Of a DNA stretch of 64,000 nt, positions 36,128 through 50,000 are shown in pieces. Both the position numbers and the translations under genes were made by a program. The stretch is from Rhyacophila brunnea (lineage: Eukaryota > Arthropoda > Insecta > Trichoptera > Rhyacophilidae), in assembly GCA_022495005.1 (NCBI GenBank), contig JAGYXB010000825.1, forward strand, positions 2,356,001 through 2,420,000. Direction: 5' to 3'. Positions within the stretch are counted from its first letter, which is position 1, and the number at the start of each line of letters is the position of its first letter. The notes below the pieces were generated by a model. It ran no database searches and was not told the DNA's origin. It saw only the letters and a program-made list of their open reading frames with translations.

Positions 36128-37175
36128 CAGTGGAACCCCAATTTTACCTGCCTGGAATTCACGTTTCCCCCCCCCCCCTTTGCGTCTAGTTTCATTTTAG
36201 TATATTTAATACCCAGTTTTATGTTTTTATTTCTCAGTATTTACGTCATAAAGTAAATTAAAAATTGAATTTACTTAACATACGTAATACTTAACTTACG
36301 TAACAAATCGATAAATGGCAATCAGTGAAATGAATATTAACTCATTTAGTGCTGACAATGCGACTGGCCCGTTTGCATTAGTTGGCCATAAGACATAATT
36401 AGCATGATATTTAAATGTGATAATTAATTGCAGTGCAGATGCGTATGTCGAGGCCAAGGCCATACACAACACAATTGATTACTTTAGCTATGGTGATAAT
36501 ACGATATTGTGTCATTCCGCGTGTCTGGAAATTTGTACGTATGCAGTTCGCCGCATCATACTTCACCGTTTAATGTTGTATCGGAAATATATGGTCATAT
36601 TGTATTAAAGACCGTCCAACCTCTTTGGGTCGTATAGTACTGAGATAAAATTAATGTATAAATAAAACACGGTTCTTGTCAGTTTACAGGAAGCCAGCGG
36701 CAAACAAATTTTGAAAATAGCCGATATACTGGATTATTTGTTAGATTAGGTTAGATTTTCATTTGTGAATTCATGAATTTTGCAAAAATCGGCTATGAAA
36801 ATTGAATTAATGTTCATTTTGAATCTAATAAAATTGGAGACCGTATAGTACACGGTCATCTCTTTCCGATAAGAAAGCTCATGGTGAATTGTGCTACGGT
36901 GGAATGTAATATGTACAATTTACATGTAACCGTTATTCACCGTTTTGGATCGACATTTATGTTGTTAACATCATATTTATATTTGGTTTGTTTAGTTGTT
37001 GGGTGTTTTTGTTTATTTTTGTGCATGTACTGGAGAAGAAGAAACTTGTACATCAAACCAATTTTATGATATTTAATAAAAAACATTTAATTTTTAAAAT
37101 TTGTCAATACATTTACATTTTCCCTATATTACTTATGTTTCATTACGTCAAAAATGTATAATTGGGGTTTCACTG
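36128..37175. mobile_element. Tc1/pogo-like element, 1048 bp, TA-flanked
   Basis: CAGTGGAACCCCAATTTTAC at the left and, inverted, CAGTGAAACCCCAATTATAC at the right (18 of 20 identical), with TA outside both ends. It contains a copy of repeat Y (about 36520-37000). No transposase. Confidence 0.85.
36520..37000 (+). repeat. repeat Y, copy 1 (nested)
   Basis: TTGTACGTATGCAGTTCGCC, then AACACGGTTCTTGTCAGTTT and CGATAAGAAAGCTCATGG, with about 80-90% identity by eye to 38228-38700 and 54589-55040. Ends carry partly inverted CACCGTG-type motifs. Confidence 0.75.
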
Positions 37176-38227
37176 TATTTACATAATAAGCATGTATCAA
37201 GATTTGTGCACATTTGTTTTATTTATGTCATTATCTATCATTGAAATGAAACGCCATACAATTTACAACACCTTAAAATTTATATTGATTCATACAACGA
37301 GAAACACTAGGTCAAAATGATAATCATAACAAACGAAATTTACAATCGATTATTCAAGGCACAGAAACATTAAAATAATGTTGGTCATTTTATGCCCTCC
37401 TATGATCAAAAATATTGAAAAACTTGCTCAACATTCTACAACTCTTCTATTAACATGATCATTTCAAAGAAAATGAAAAAAAACAAACAATTTATTGAAT
37501 AACAATAATTTCGAATTATAACATTTTATTTATTTTTCACAGATGCCACTAACAAAGAAAAACTTTGTATTGTAAAGGTGGTTTTTGTATTTTACTATAT
37601 TGATGTTTTTACGTTTGCCTAAAAGTTTATAAGCAAGTTGATTGATGATTTATAATTAAATGTACTGGCTAAATATTATTATTCTTTGAAATGATCACAG
37701 CGGAACTAAAACTAAATGGGCTGTTTGTAAAACAAATCAACTAGGATTATAAATATCATGAACATATTAAATATAATATTGCGATTATTTTAGTAACTGC
37801 GGAATACAATAATGGCTACTACATGAATACGTAATATCAATTATTTTATATGGACGGGTATTAGCTAAGTAACTACAAAAAAATCACTCAATTTTGGTGT
37901 CAAAAGGTTTATTCAAGTATTTTGGCTGATTTTTTTCAATTTAGTATACTTAAATGTGCAGCCTTATAGAATATAAAGTGCTTCCAATTAATCAAAGATT
38001 CTGAAGGTTATAACACTCTTCCGTGTAAAAAATAATGAAGTTTTTTTAAAATAACTAAAACCAAAATTCATTAAGTATACCTGCGGGGTGGGGTTACTGC
38101 CAAAAGTTGGTAAGTCTCGAATTCATATTATGGAGCCATAGCAATTTGAAGTTTGACATGTCCTCTAAAATCAGGCATAATGCTGATTTCTTTGTGCTTT
38201 ATGTGCTTGTTCTATAATCTATAATAT

Positions 38228-38720
38228 CGTGTCCGAAAACTTGTACATATGCAGTTCGCCGTATCACACTTCACCGTGAAATGTTGTATCGGAAATATAT
38301 GGCCATATATTAATGATCGTCCAACCTCTCTTGGTCGTATAGTACTGACATAAAATTCATGTCTAAATAAAACACGGTTCTTGTCAGTTTAAACTTTACA
38401 GGAAGCCAGCAGCAAACAAATTATGAAAATAGCCAATATACTGGATTATTTGCTAGGTTAGATTAGGTTAGGTTAGGTATGGTTTTCATTCTTGAATAAA
38501 TTCATGAATTTTGTCAAAATCAGCCGTGAAAATGGAATTAATGTTCATATTGAATCAAATAAAATTGGAGACCGTATAGTATTACGGTCATCTCTTTCCG
38601 ATAAGAAAGCTCACGGCGAACTGTGCCACGGTGAAATGTTTTACGCACAATTTACGTGTGACTCTATAATATATCGGATGACCTTGTTTTTTTTTCTACC
38701 CCACATATTGATATATAGAC
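38228..38720 (+). repeat. repeat Y, copy 2
   Basis: Same order of blocks as copy 1. Its middle carries a short TTAGG array (38456-38488). The partly inverted ends (GCAGTTCGCC...CACCGTGAAATG against CACGGTGAAATG) suggest a MITE. Confidence 0.78.
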
Positions 38721-39786
38721 ACATAATCCATTGTCAACTCTAAATACTTAAATTATCGACTTACCAATATTTAGCAGCAACCCACGATATTATAATAATA
38801 ATTATTTTATACCGAGAAAAACTCTATGGCGTCATTGCCATCTGTTAATTTAAATGAAAAGCTTTTTCAACATTGTTGAATGTAAATGATTAAATTTTTT
38901 CCTATTTTTTGCTTCCATTTATAATCTCTAAGGCTGCACACATTTCACAAAATTAAAATTTTTGATATTCTTTGCCACAATATCATTCTAACAACTCAAT
39001 CAAAGGGAATTCCCTGATATGTTGGTACATCATTAATAAAAGACAAATACCTAGGGACTAAATGAAAATAACTACAATCATAAGCTTGCTTTTTATCATC
39101 AACTTTAATTATTCGATTTCATTGACCATAAGCATCATTTATTTGGTTAACATTATTTTTTGCGTTGCTACATGAATGTATGAAGTAATCAATATTTATT
39201 ATAAACATACCGTAATATTAGCATGAAGTTTAATATCGTCAGAGCGGCACTAGCAAGAGAAAGCCATGCAATAGGCGTGATCACAAAACAGATAAATAAG
39301 ATAGAAATGTAAACGGCATCACCATGGACAGAGGTTTTGATGCAGGGTATTTTATGACGGTCAGGCAATACAACCCGACAGTACCGACTATCCCCAAATA
39401 TTGAAAGTACATTAACGTGACAAACTAAAATGCATATAATTATAATACCGACATAACTATTTAAAATAACATATTCTTTAACATTGTAAAGTTTATACCA
39501 TATTTTTCCACACTCAAGAAACGGGTAAGCCAGTTTTCATTAATTTTGTGTTGGGCGTGATCTAGTAATAACTTTTTAAGAATTTCAAAAAGATTTTTTT
39601 TACAACCCTGCTTGAAATTCAATTAACTTTATAGTTAATTCATACATTACTATGACCTTTTATATATTTTATTTTTTATGATTGCTTAGAAAACCACTGT
39701 TCAAAATTCACCAATAAAAAAATTGTTTTTATATAAAGAGGCATTGGTGTAAATATTGTAAGAGTAGTTGGCTTGACTAAATCTGC

Positions 39787-39980
39787 TCGCCATCGTAGTC
39801 CAGTGGGTAAGGTATTGGCCTTTTATCCGGGGGCTCCGGGTTCGACCCGGTGAGCTCATAATATATTATTTAAGTGATTTTTTCAAAGCCCAGGCGTTTG
39901 TGGTTGTTTCACTTATATCAAACACACTGCTGTCATTGGGCCTCTTGGCTTATTGTAGTGTTATAAAAAAAAATATGTAT
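39787..39980 (+). repeat. tRNA-derived SINE (family C)
   Basis: Head with A box TAGTCCAGTGGGTAAGG and B box GGTTCGACCC in a tRNA-length block (39790-39858), followed by an unrelated tail ending in an A-rich run. The head cannot close a normal acceptor stem, so I do not call a tRNA gene. Confidence 0.6.
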
Positions 39981-40589
39981 ATAATATCTGATAAATGGAA
40001 ATCATTTTTCGGTAAATGTTCAATTATAAAAAAAGTTATAGAGGCAACACTTTCGGTATATAAATATATTAAATATTTTCTCTTCATACATCCATGTGTA
40101 ACTATATCTGGCACTTTAAGCTGAATATTTAATTGTATAGGATAATAATTTTAAACTATTGGGTTACAATAATCCATTAAAACATTAACATATTATTATT
40201 ATAATAAATTTTTCATATTGGTACTTAATGAAATTTAACAAAAGCATAGGTACTTAATGTGATTTACAACAGCGATTTTTTTTATATACACTTATGAAAG
40301 TTACTGGCTATAGATAGGTAATGATATTAAATTTGTAGTATGTAGATAATATATTGTACACTGGTCACATTTATTGTTTTAAAAATGGCATGGGTCGCTG
40401 AAAACTATTTTGATATAGGTATTTTAATATTTATTATATTATGAGTTTTTGTATATATTTAAGATTTTACAACAGCTAATGGATAGATTAATTTTAATTT
40501 GATTAATAAAATTACTATTTTTACCATACTGCCAAAAGAAGTTGAATATATTATTGGTATAATAATTATTACAATATTATGATATAATC

Positions 40590-41015
40590 ATATTATGATG
40601 CTGTCCTATTCGACAACTCAATCGAGGGCATTCAGGTTGCATGACAACTAATCACGCGTCGGTTTGAAAATGAATGCAAAGAAAACTAACATTTTGTGTA
40701 ATAGCACCTGTCCTGATCCAGATTTCCCTCTGATTAGTGACGGGAAAAACATCGAAAGAGTCGACAGCCTCAAATACTTGGGGGTACACAATCAAAGGAG
40801 ATGGCATTTTGCAGAGAGAGCTCGTTATCCGAATGGGAATAGCTGGAGCAACACTCAACTTGATGCGGTTGTCCAGGACTCTTGTCGCCTATTTGACGCT
40901 TGAATTCTTACGGTATTGCTTTGCAGTAGCGTATCATGGCCGCTTACGAAGGCTTAAAACAACCGTAAGTATATTGAGCTTCAAGAACAGATGCATGCAG
41001 AAAATACCGAGCGGG
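40590..41015 (+). pseudogene. LINE reverse-transcriptase fragment
   Basis: Reads YYDAVLFDNSIEGIQ (cf. YADD box), then, after a shift, MNAKKTNILC and DGKNIERVDSLKYLG, then after another shift YTIKGDGILQRELVIRMGIAG. This is the canonical order of the RTE/CR1-like RT C-terminal half. At least two frameshifts. Confidence 0.85.
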
Positions 41016-41389
41016 TGGTGGTATAAATTTGAAAGTAACATGAAGATATGAAGGCGAACCATGCAACCTCTAGTCACTTTGAAATTGGAAACGTGATGTC
41101 GGACCTGACTCGGTCACAGCTTATGGATACCTCAACAGAATTTTAATCTAGTCTATCGGTTTTTCAAACCATCCAGAATCCAGGCTCGAGAATTTCAACC
41201 TGGCTTGCCTGTTCTTCTAGCAAACCGGATCCCGGCGTACTGGAAGGCTGCTAACTACTATCTACAAAGTGTATATACAAGCGGAGCTACAGGAGGCTCG
41301 CATCACCTGGATTCTTGGATGCACCTTTATGCTTCAGCTAAGTGGTGGACATGGCTGAAGAATTGGTGTATGCAATGGACAAGTGGTAA

Positions 41390-41500
41390 CATGTCCGTTA
41401 ATGAAGTCGTGGGTCTTGAGTTCGAACACCAGGTTTAGCAAAGTCACGTGTTGTTTGTCAATATGTGTTTGGACTCAGAGCATGGTAACAATATATTTAT
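41390..41500 (+). repeat. SINE family A, partial copy
   Basis: AAGTCGTGGGTCTTGAGTTC, GAACACCAGG, then GTCAATATGTGTTTGGACTC match the B-box and first tail of the family; the rest is absent. Confidence 0.6.
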
Positions 41501-42589
41501 GTGCTTTTATCAAAATCGGATTATCATTTCAGTTCTACATACTACATTACTGTTAGCCTGTTGTAGTGTTCAAGGAATTTAATAGAAATTTGTGGCCCGC
41601 CGGGTACCACCATTCTAATTCCTCCTGACATTTAAAGGGTTAACAGCAGTATGGCAAAAATAGGCATTTTTATATGGTAAAACCATATAGTAATTTTATT
41701 TAAAAAATCTAAAACAGTGAATAGTAGTAATTGTAGTAAGCTGGATTAATGATTATGACAAAACGTCAAAAAAGAATCCCTCCTTGTACCCTCATTTGGC
41801 AGTGTTCATTTCTTATAAATAAAACAAGTTGGTAATGGTATAAGGGTTGATGATCATTTAGCCATAACCTTTGAGAGATATCGTAAGTAGAAAGCTGCAA
41901 TGTATGTAGATCTTTATAAATGGTTAGGAACAGTGAGAAGAGTAAATAATTAGTAGTTTATATAACTAATGTTTGATAATATATATAATATTTTTTTTAT
42001 ATATATATATACACTACGAATGGACCCATTTTTCGTTTTTTGGTTAAATATAATACAGCATTTAATGTCATCTACTCATATATTTGTGATACCGAGGGGC
42101 GGCATTTCAGCGTACAATAATAATTGATTAAATCTACGCTACTGTATTCTATGTTCAATAATTGGAATTCATGGATTTTTCCAGGAATGCAATAAATGAC
42201 TTAAGTATTAATAATGGATGAGTTCACGATTAAAACCATAATATATTATATCTTCCGAATCATACATTATGCATTATTTTTCTACCAAAAACATGATCAC
42301 ACCTCAATAAACAAATGCCTCTTATTTATATTTAAAAAAAAATCACGTTTTGTTCAAAGAATATTTCAATTGAAAATAGCAACAAAATATCAAATTAATT
42401 CATCTATTTACTGGCACCAATAGTGTGTATTTTAAACTATCACGATAATAACTGTTTACACGTAAAAGTGCTGACTGTCTCACCAATTTCATTCTTCAAG
42501 AGTAAGCGAGACGCGATGTTGTCATTTTATAGTACTATTTGACAGGTCGTGAAAATCGGTTAGCCTCAAAATGAGTCTGCACAGGGAAG

Positions 42590-42798
42590 TTCGTTTTTTT
42601 ACCGGTAGGTTCGCCACTATCATTCTACTGCGCAGGCGCAGATATCGAACATATTGCGTGAAAATTCAGAAGCTTCCAAATTTTTTTGATTCATGCATGC
42701 AATATTGCAATTTGTATGATAATACATGTTTATATGTGCATTTTCTTGTTATGGCCGCGATAATACATACTGTCAGCAGTAAATCCATACACGTGTAA
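42590..42798 (+). repeat. dispersed repeat shared with 15590-15790
   Basis: Second copy of the TTGATTCATGCATGCAAT / CATACTGTCAGCAGTAAATC repeat, with an insertion between the two blocks. Confidence 0.65.
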
Positions 42799-42877
42799 AC
42801 GATTTTATAGTCAGTTTTGAAAGTATTGGAGTAGTGATATAATATCTAGTCTAACTACTTCATAAATGTAATACTTA

Positions 42878-43149
42878 CAGTAAAACCCAGTTAATTCGAA
42901 ATTGACGAGACAGAAAATCGAAAAAAAAAAATCGAATTATGAAATACAAAATGTGCAAAAACAGTAAAACCTTTTTTATTTTTAGTTTCCGATAAAATTT
43001 CTTTCAAATTAATTATCAATGGTGACTACCTATTATGGTTCATTTAGCAAATTAGTGGAAATCGCTGCAAGTAAATAAATTTTAAGAATATACATATTTT
43101 GATTCGCGGATTTTGAATTAACCGTGTTTTTATTAACGAGGCTTTACTG
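42878..43149. mobile_element. pogo-like MITE, 272 bp
   Basis: CAGTAAAACCCAGTTAATTC at the left with TA outside; right end TTAACGAGGCTTTACTG. Same family as 4246 and 11191. Confidence 0.78.
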
Positions 43150-46100
43150 CTTATGATATAAAAGATTTGTTTTCTTCGCAAATGACAGATTAGTTTGGTA
43201 TAATTTGTTGTATTTATTAAATTTAAAAAGTTTTATAGATATGTAGTTTGAAAATTACTGGCTGGAACATCTAACTTATGGATGGCGAGTCTTTTTACGC
43301 AAATATGTTTATTGTGTGAATTTTACATGTAGCATTGACACTTCACCATAGTCACCAGTGTGCATTATGCATCATTAACTGTTTTTGACAAAATTTTGTC
43401 CAACTGCTTGGTTAAATGTCAACAATGTTTGCTCGAATTAACCGATGATATTCAGTAATTTTATTAAAAACTCTATCATTTTTTTTACAGATGTAGACTC
43501 ACTCACCCAGACTCACACTGGGAATCTCAATAGGTAGTTAAACTTCATGATTGTTTGTTTATAGGCATTCCAGAAGGCGTGATAGACACATACAAACTGA
43601 TTTTGTTTTGTGAACTTGAGCCAACTCTATTGTGCTTCGTTCTTTATCTAAAAGATAAGTAGGTATAAACTTGTTGATAACAATTTGGTTTAAGTTTTCA
43701 CTAGCAGTAGCTTGTGAACTACTTGTGTGTCCATCATTCTCTGTGAATTGTTTGCTAATCACAATTATTTTTGTGCTGGCGATACAGGGATGAGCCAAAA
43801 GACCACTGTAAAAAATCTGTTGATTTTTCATAGATTACAAATTTGTGTAAAAAACACATGCAATTTCGCTTCAAATGACAGATCGAGACAAACAACAGTG
43901 TCACGATTTGTAGAAATAGAACATGTTTGTAGTTTTAGGTAATCAATCATCCAGTAAAAGATACATTTCCAAAACCAATAATGGAGCACATGGATTAATA
44001 ATATGTCCTTCATAATATTGTTCATTCATTTTTGTCTTATTGAAAGTTTTTATATTATGTTATATTGTTGAGCATATTGAGATATTCCATGTTGTAAATT
44101 AATGTAATAATTGAATAATTGTACAAAATTTTGTGCAAGTAAAATGGCAGGTAATTACATACTTAAATATTAATAAAATACATAATTATTCAGCAAAATG
44201 ACAACACTGTCTTATAATATCACAATAATCAATATATTTTTTTTTATCCATATTATAAATCAGTAAAATCAACCAACAAAATTTCTTCTTCCTCAGAATG
44301 TATACGAGTACATAATACAAATGTTATACAGTTTGTAGAACTTATAACTTTGAATACAATCATGTTCAATGGCGGCCAATATTAAATTATCTTATCTCTA
44401 TTATAATGTGATTATTAAGAAAAACCTACAAATTTCGACACTCATCTTTGTTACATGTTACAACATCGCTTATAACAAAAGAAACCTTCCTAAATACGTA
44501 ATGTGTCAAAATTATTATCACTTTATAAATTCGTTTCGCTCTGTCAGTTCTAAGATCAGCTTTTAAATCTGTCAATATCCTTTGTCCTAATAGTATTATT
44601 ACATTTTCTCTACATTCCTAAATTCAATCACTACTTCCCGCAAAGGTTTTTTTTATAACATAGTTAAAAAATCTAAAATATAACAATTTGCTATATTTAC
44701 AAGAAATTAAATGATGACATTATTCACTTTACAATCTGTCAATGATTAATGAAATGGATATACTATTATGATTTTTTTTACATGATTAATGATTACTCAT
44801 TAAAAAATTTGATAAAAAGGGTGAGTGTGCCAGTTAACGGAATCTTTCAAATTGGTAATTATATATAGGTCCAATCTTAGCGCAGTTGAACCAATCGAGT
44901 ACAGCTTGGATGGATCCAGACAAATTTGAAATGTTCATTCTACTGTGGTAAAATATTACTTACTTTTATTGCTTTTTTCTTTAATAAATGAGTTATTATT
45001 TCATCAGATATTTTTATACTTTAGACTCTATTGCAATTGTACAAAGTGAATTTGAATATAGAAAATTAGTTATAGGTATACTAAGAACATTCACGAAGCG
45101 ATTCGAATGTTTGAAAAGTTCCGGCGTCTCTATTAATTTGGAGGCCCTGGCCTCGTCAGCCTTACTGTAAATCCGGCCCTATTTCAGAGTACTTCTCATG
45201 AAGATAGTTAATTAATAGGTTTATCTGGTAAAGGATTATAATATATATAATATAACATACCATGCTTACTTCAACCTGGCCTTGCGCTCTCTAGAACCAG
45301 TCCTGATTAGTTAAATATGATAATAACGTTTTACATTGTTTCTGAATTCAGGTATTGGTTGTGATTCAACTCTTAATGTTATACTAAAATTGTTTATCAC
45401 TTGTGCTACACGTGTGTAATGTGGTCCAAGTATAATTTACATTAGATCCGTATTGGTATACAGTACCTATAGACTTTCCACACTCACCCGCAAAGACATG
45501 ATTATTGTTTGAATATAAAAAATTGTTAGCAACTGTTATGATTTTTAAACAACATACCCCTTCGTTATAAAAATATTCTGCAATAAATTATTTTACATTT
45601 TTTATGATACATCAATTCGAACATAGCTTTTTACATCATTCATTTTCTAGCTCCATTTTTAAGTTCCTTTAAAATCCATTATTTCAGCTTATCTGGTCTA
45701 GGTCTTACCTATCAAGCATAATAATTATTTGAACAAAGAAAAAAGTTTAATAATGACATTTATAAAACACACAGCTAACAGCGAGATATTTTGAGAGCTA
45801 ATAAATTTTCAAATTGGATATGTTTATCAGTTTTTATTATTTTACTTATTCATGTATTTTGTGGATTGATATTGATTTAATATTTTAAACTATAATAGTG
45901 CATCACAATTATTATAAAGTATAAAAATCAATACAGTTCTTATTTTAATTGTAGAATGAACAAAACAGAATATTTTATAATATCAATAATGTTTCATGCC
46001 CAATTTTATTCTCAATTTGCAATACAATATTATAATAATTAATTACAAATAAAAATGCAGTCTTTGATATATTGAAACAAATATTTTGAAGAAAACCATA

Positions 46101-46260
46101 GATTATTTTAAACACTTTGTGCAAACCATAATGTGTTATAACTAAATTAAAAATATTATGGCATAATCAAGCAGTCTTTAGATTTCAAGGAAATAAAAAA
46201 AAGATATCAAACAAATCTGAAAACATTATGATTGGTATACATACAGAGTTACTGCAAACT
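43150..46260. other. gene-free, AT-rich downstream flank of the RGK gene
   Basis: Apart from the possible hAT end at 45130 I see nothing supported. The RGK 3' UTR presumably occupies part of 46300-46900, where a degraded repeat shared with 31226-31480 (GGCGCGCACACAAG, GTGGAGTGTCTGGG) is present. Confidence 0.4.
45130..45182. repeat. possible hAT right terminus
   Basis: ...GAGGCCCTGGCCTCGTCAGC then TGTAAATCCGGCCCT resembles the common hAT end (CAGGGCCGGATTTA, inverted). No left end found. Confidence 0.35.
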
Positions 46261-46903
46261 ATATTATTAGTGATTGTTCGTAAGGTGGCAAGCAGGCGCG
46301 CACACAAGAGGGGGGTTTTCAGGTCCAGCCCCCCCCCCAGAACCAAAAAAATACAAATTATTTAAGCAAATAGAATATTACTTTTTTTATCAGGACCTCA
46401 CGAGTGAGGATCGTGACCCGGATGATTTGATTATCGAACAGCCTCCTCCATGGGTTGGTTCAACCTTTCTTTGGCATTTTACGACATGAAAAACCTGTGG
46501 CCTCAGGAATACCAGCAGCACTCATAAATTAGATCCAATATGATCCAAACAATTATGATTGTTAAGCCACGCACATTCGTTAACCACTTGTGTGTGCGAT
46601 AGGTGTCAATAACTCACAGATGAACACCCTTAGTTATATTAAAGTGTGGAGTGTCTGGGTGTGGAGAATCTACTTGGAAAAGAAGAGGAATTTGACTCTA
46701 TTTTGTAAGATGATCAACATGGATAGCAAATTGATTTAATGTGATTGTAAGAAATTCGGTCAAACAATCACTATTTTAAGAAGTTTGTCAGTAACCAAAG
46801 TATGTATCGCAACCTGACAAATACCTGTATCGTATAGATGTCATTAATTGAATTAATGAAACAACATAAGAGCATATTATGAAGTTTCTCTGGTTATAGT
46901 CTT

Positions 46904-47078
46904 TTACAATACATGCAGGTTTTCGCAGGATTTTGATTTGGAGTCTCGAGCCCATACCCTTCCGAGAAGTCCTCTGACTTTGAGACTGGCAGAAAGTCGG
47001 GCTCCTCTTTGCTTTCTTGGCGTGCTTTGTGCGCTGCCGGTTCCCGCAACAGACCCACGTGATAGTCCCCCACGTTTT
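46904..47078 (-). CDS. RGK-like last exon: basic C-terminus with SKSCENLHVL
   Basis: 58 codons including TAA after TTTTAG. Basic RGG/R-K-rich segment, GLLGRVWARDSKSKSCENLH and final VL. The conserved RGK C7 motif fixes both the family and the stop. Confidence 0.92.
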
Positions 47079-50000
47079 CTAAAATATGTCAATGAATTGT
47101 ATAAATTAAGCTTTACCTGTATATCCCCAGAATTTTAATTCAATTAAGCACCAGGGACATCTAGTAACATAATTATGTGACTTGAAAAAGTGTCTAGTTT
47201 GAAATCATTTTTATTTATATAGGATAAGTACAGAAAATTGTATTAAATTACATGTATCATATTTTGGCGATAGATGTCACTAGTAGCAACACAGTAGCAC
47301 TGTAAATAAATGATCTTACCTTGTTCTTTCGGGTTGTTCCTGCTTCAATCTTATTTGGGTGAGTAACCCGACTAAAAGTTCATCAACATTGTGATTAATT
47401 CCAACAGATGTCTCAATAAATTTGCAGTCATACGAAATTGCCAGGCTCTTCCCCTCTGAAACAATAGATAATAATATTGTTTTTACAACTCACTGGTAAA
47501 GTTAATCGAGGCAGCAAATAATTATAGTGCTCAGGTAACTTCACCTGTATAAAAAAAAATATCAATTGTTTTTAAATTGCAAAATAATGTATTGGCATTA
47601 ATAATAATTATGCTTACTTAAAAGAGTGTGAAGTTGAATTTATTTAATCTTCAGTATTTTATTTAACTCGGCTGAATCAGAATAATAAGACCACAGTCGG
47701 TAGTATATACATACAGTTTTATTTTTCTGGTTATGCATTAAGCTGATCGCAAGCTTGCCTATTTTTTGTATGGAGTTGAGCATATTTATTTATGATGTCA
47801 CCACCAGCTTCATAATTAATGCTAAGTAGGTGGTAATATTTGTATGATTAGGTTGAGATAGATAGATGCCACTGTACGTAATTTAAATTTTCCGACAAAT
47901 AAATGTCAATGTACAATATATTTAGTGGGTACTAACTAAATACAGAAACAAATGCAATCTTTTTTTTAAATATACAAAGATAGGTACCATAGTAAATATT
48001 GTATACTGAATGCAAAGAAAATCGGTTAGAGGAAAAAGAATCTCACCTTCTGTGGTGACGGCTCTACTTCTCACGAGATCTGCTTTATTGCCTACTAATA
48101 TTCTTGCTTTGCCAGGTTTCCGGTTCCTCAAAGCTCTTAACCAGCCTTCTGCCACTCGGAGGGATCCTTTTTCTGATGAGCTGTACACCACGCAGTATGC
48201 ATGGGGATCTGGACCTTCTATGTCTGCATCCTGTTAGATAGAAATTAAATGTAGTGTAAAGGACATTTTGATAATGGGTATGTATTAAGTGCTCACGATG
48301 GCCGAGCGGCTTACACATCGGTTAATTATAGTTCAGCTCCAGGTTTGGGTCTGGTAAATCTGGTATGGACCCAATAGGTTGAGCAGGTGGCTAACATCTA
48401 TTTCTCGTAAACAAAACAAAAATCTGTCAATACAACCTCCACTCTGCGAAGCCTTGTAATATGATCATCTTAGGACCGAATAATATGTAAATGTATAATG
48501 TAATAATATGTCACCGCTGGAGCTAACGGTATTCCACTACTACAAAATAACTATTCAGCAGGTTTATGAGATTGTGAGGGGGTACTCCTTTCAGATGTAG
48601 CGATACCATCAAGAAAGCGACTGAATTAACTATAACTGAACCAACAAGATCAGTGCAAGATGGCTCTAGCTAGATAGAAAGAGATTGTTCGGCAATGCCT
48701 GTGATTTAATTAATCACCATCCTCAGTAATGAGTAAACGGTACGAAGAAAAGATAGTTATTTGAAATATTTAAGAACTCACAGGGCCAACGCAAGCAGAT
48801 TGATCCAAAAAGACCAATTCAGATTCTTCTCCCGCCAATAAGACAGATACTGATTTTTCTCCTGAATCGTCATCTGGAAAAGAAAAAAACACATACACAT
48901 CAATTATTATTAGTGAACATATCTAGAAACTTTTGTTGTTGACAGTAATTAATTTTGAATGGTGTTGCAAATAAAGTGAGTAAACCAGTAAAAAAAAATT
49001 GGAAAGGCTCATCGTCGGCCGAAATATTGATGGTCAGAGAGAGGGAAGTCGCATATATCAGGAATGTCCAACCCGTCGATTGCGGGACGGCTTTTGGTCG
49101 ATGGCTCCGTGTGAGCTTGTCGCTTATTACAGTTTCCGCTTGCCTTCGCGCAATAGGCTCTTTACACTATTAAGCTTACAATATAAAAAAAAACAAACCA
49201 ATTTAATTGTATCTACCTACATCACGCCAGGCAAATATTATGTTTGTTACCCATGTGTGAATACGCCCTGTAGAATACAAAATTTATTATCACATTTATT
49301 TTGATAGGTGCTGAATTCCTAGGAAGCGTTATGACTGATTTGACATATGTGTCGTATTTTTGAAAATCCAATCAATCAGTAACGGATTAACGTGTTTAAA
49401 ATGCTTAATCCCAACAAACGTATTGGAATTAACATTTTGTCAGAAACTGTTATTCATTTTGTAGAATTGTCGATATTATAGATATAATACAGACTGAAAA
49501 GTCATTTGTTGACATGGTACCTAATCATTATTCATTACCATTCTCAGCAGTCAAATACTTGATTTCCCAGTGGTTTCCAAACTTTATGTTACTACGCCTC
49601 CATTAAAAAAAATCTAATCTTAGTGTCTTCATTTTTAAATCAAGTTATTTTTCATGCGATGGATGTGCTTGTTTATTAGCACAGTGTCCTCTTTTTCTAC
49701 TAAACGTGATCGATATTTCGATTTCATTGTACCTAATGCATAAAATCCCGTTTCACATAAATATGATGTTACGAATGGTAGCAGTAATTTACTTACAGCT
49801 TGCAATGCTTTTCATCACAAAATTTTTTATTATTCTTCACTTCAATTCAACCAAAATTGAACTAGGGTTTTCGTTTCAACGAATTATTATCGCATGATAA
49901 TTCTATCAATAGAAGTCAATCCAAATTCATCATCGTTGATTGAAAAATGGATTCTATATCCACGTGAACTTTGTAAAATCGAGATCTTATAAATAAACAA

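Noticed and set aside
39790..39858. tRNA gene candidate with good A and B boxes
   Set aside because: The ends do not form a seven-base acceptor stem and a non-tRNA tail follows; treated as a SINE head.
47041..47138. Plus-strand frame rich in Pro/Leu/Arg
   Set aside because: Antisense of the last RGK exon, whose C-terminal SKSCENLHVL fixes the strand.
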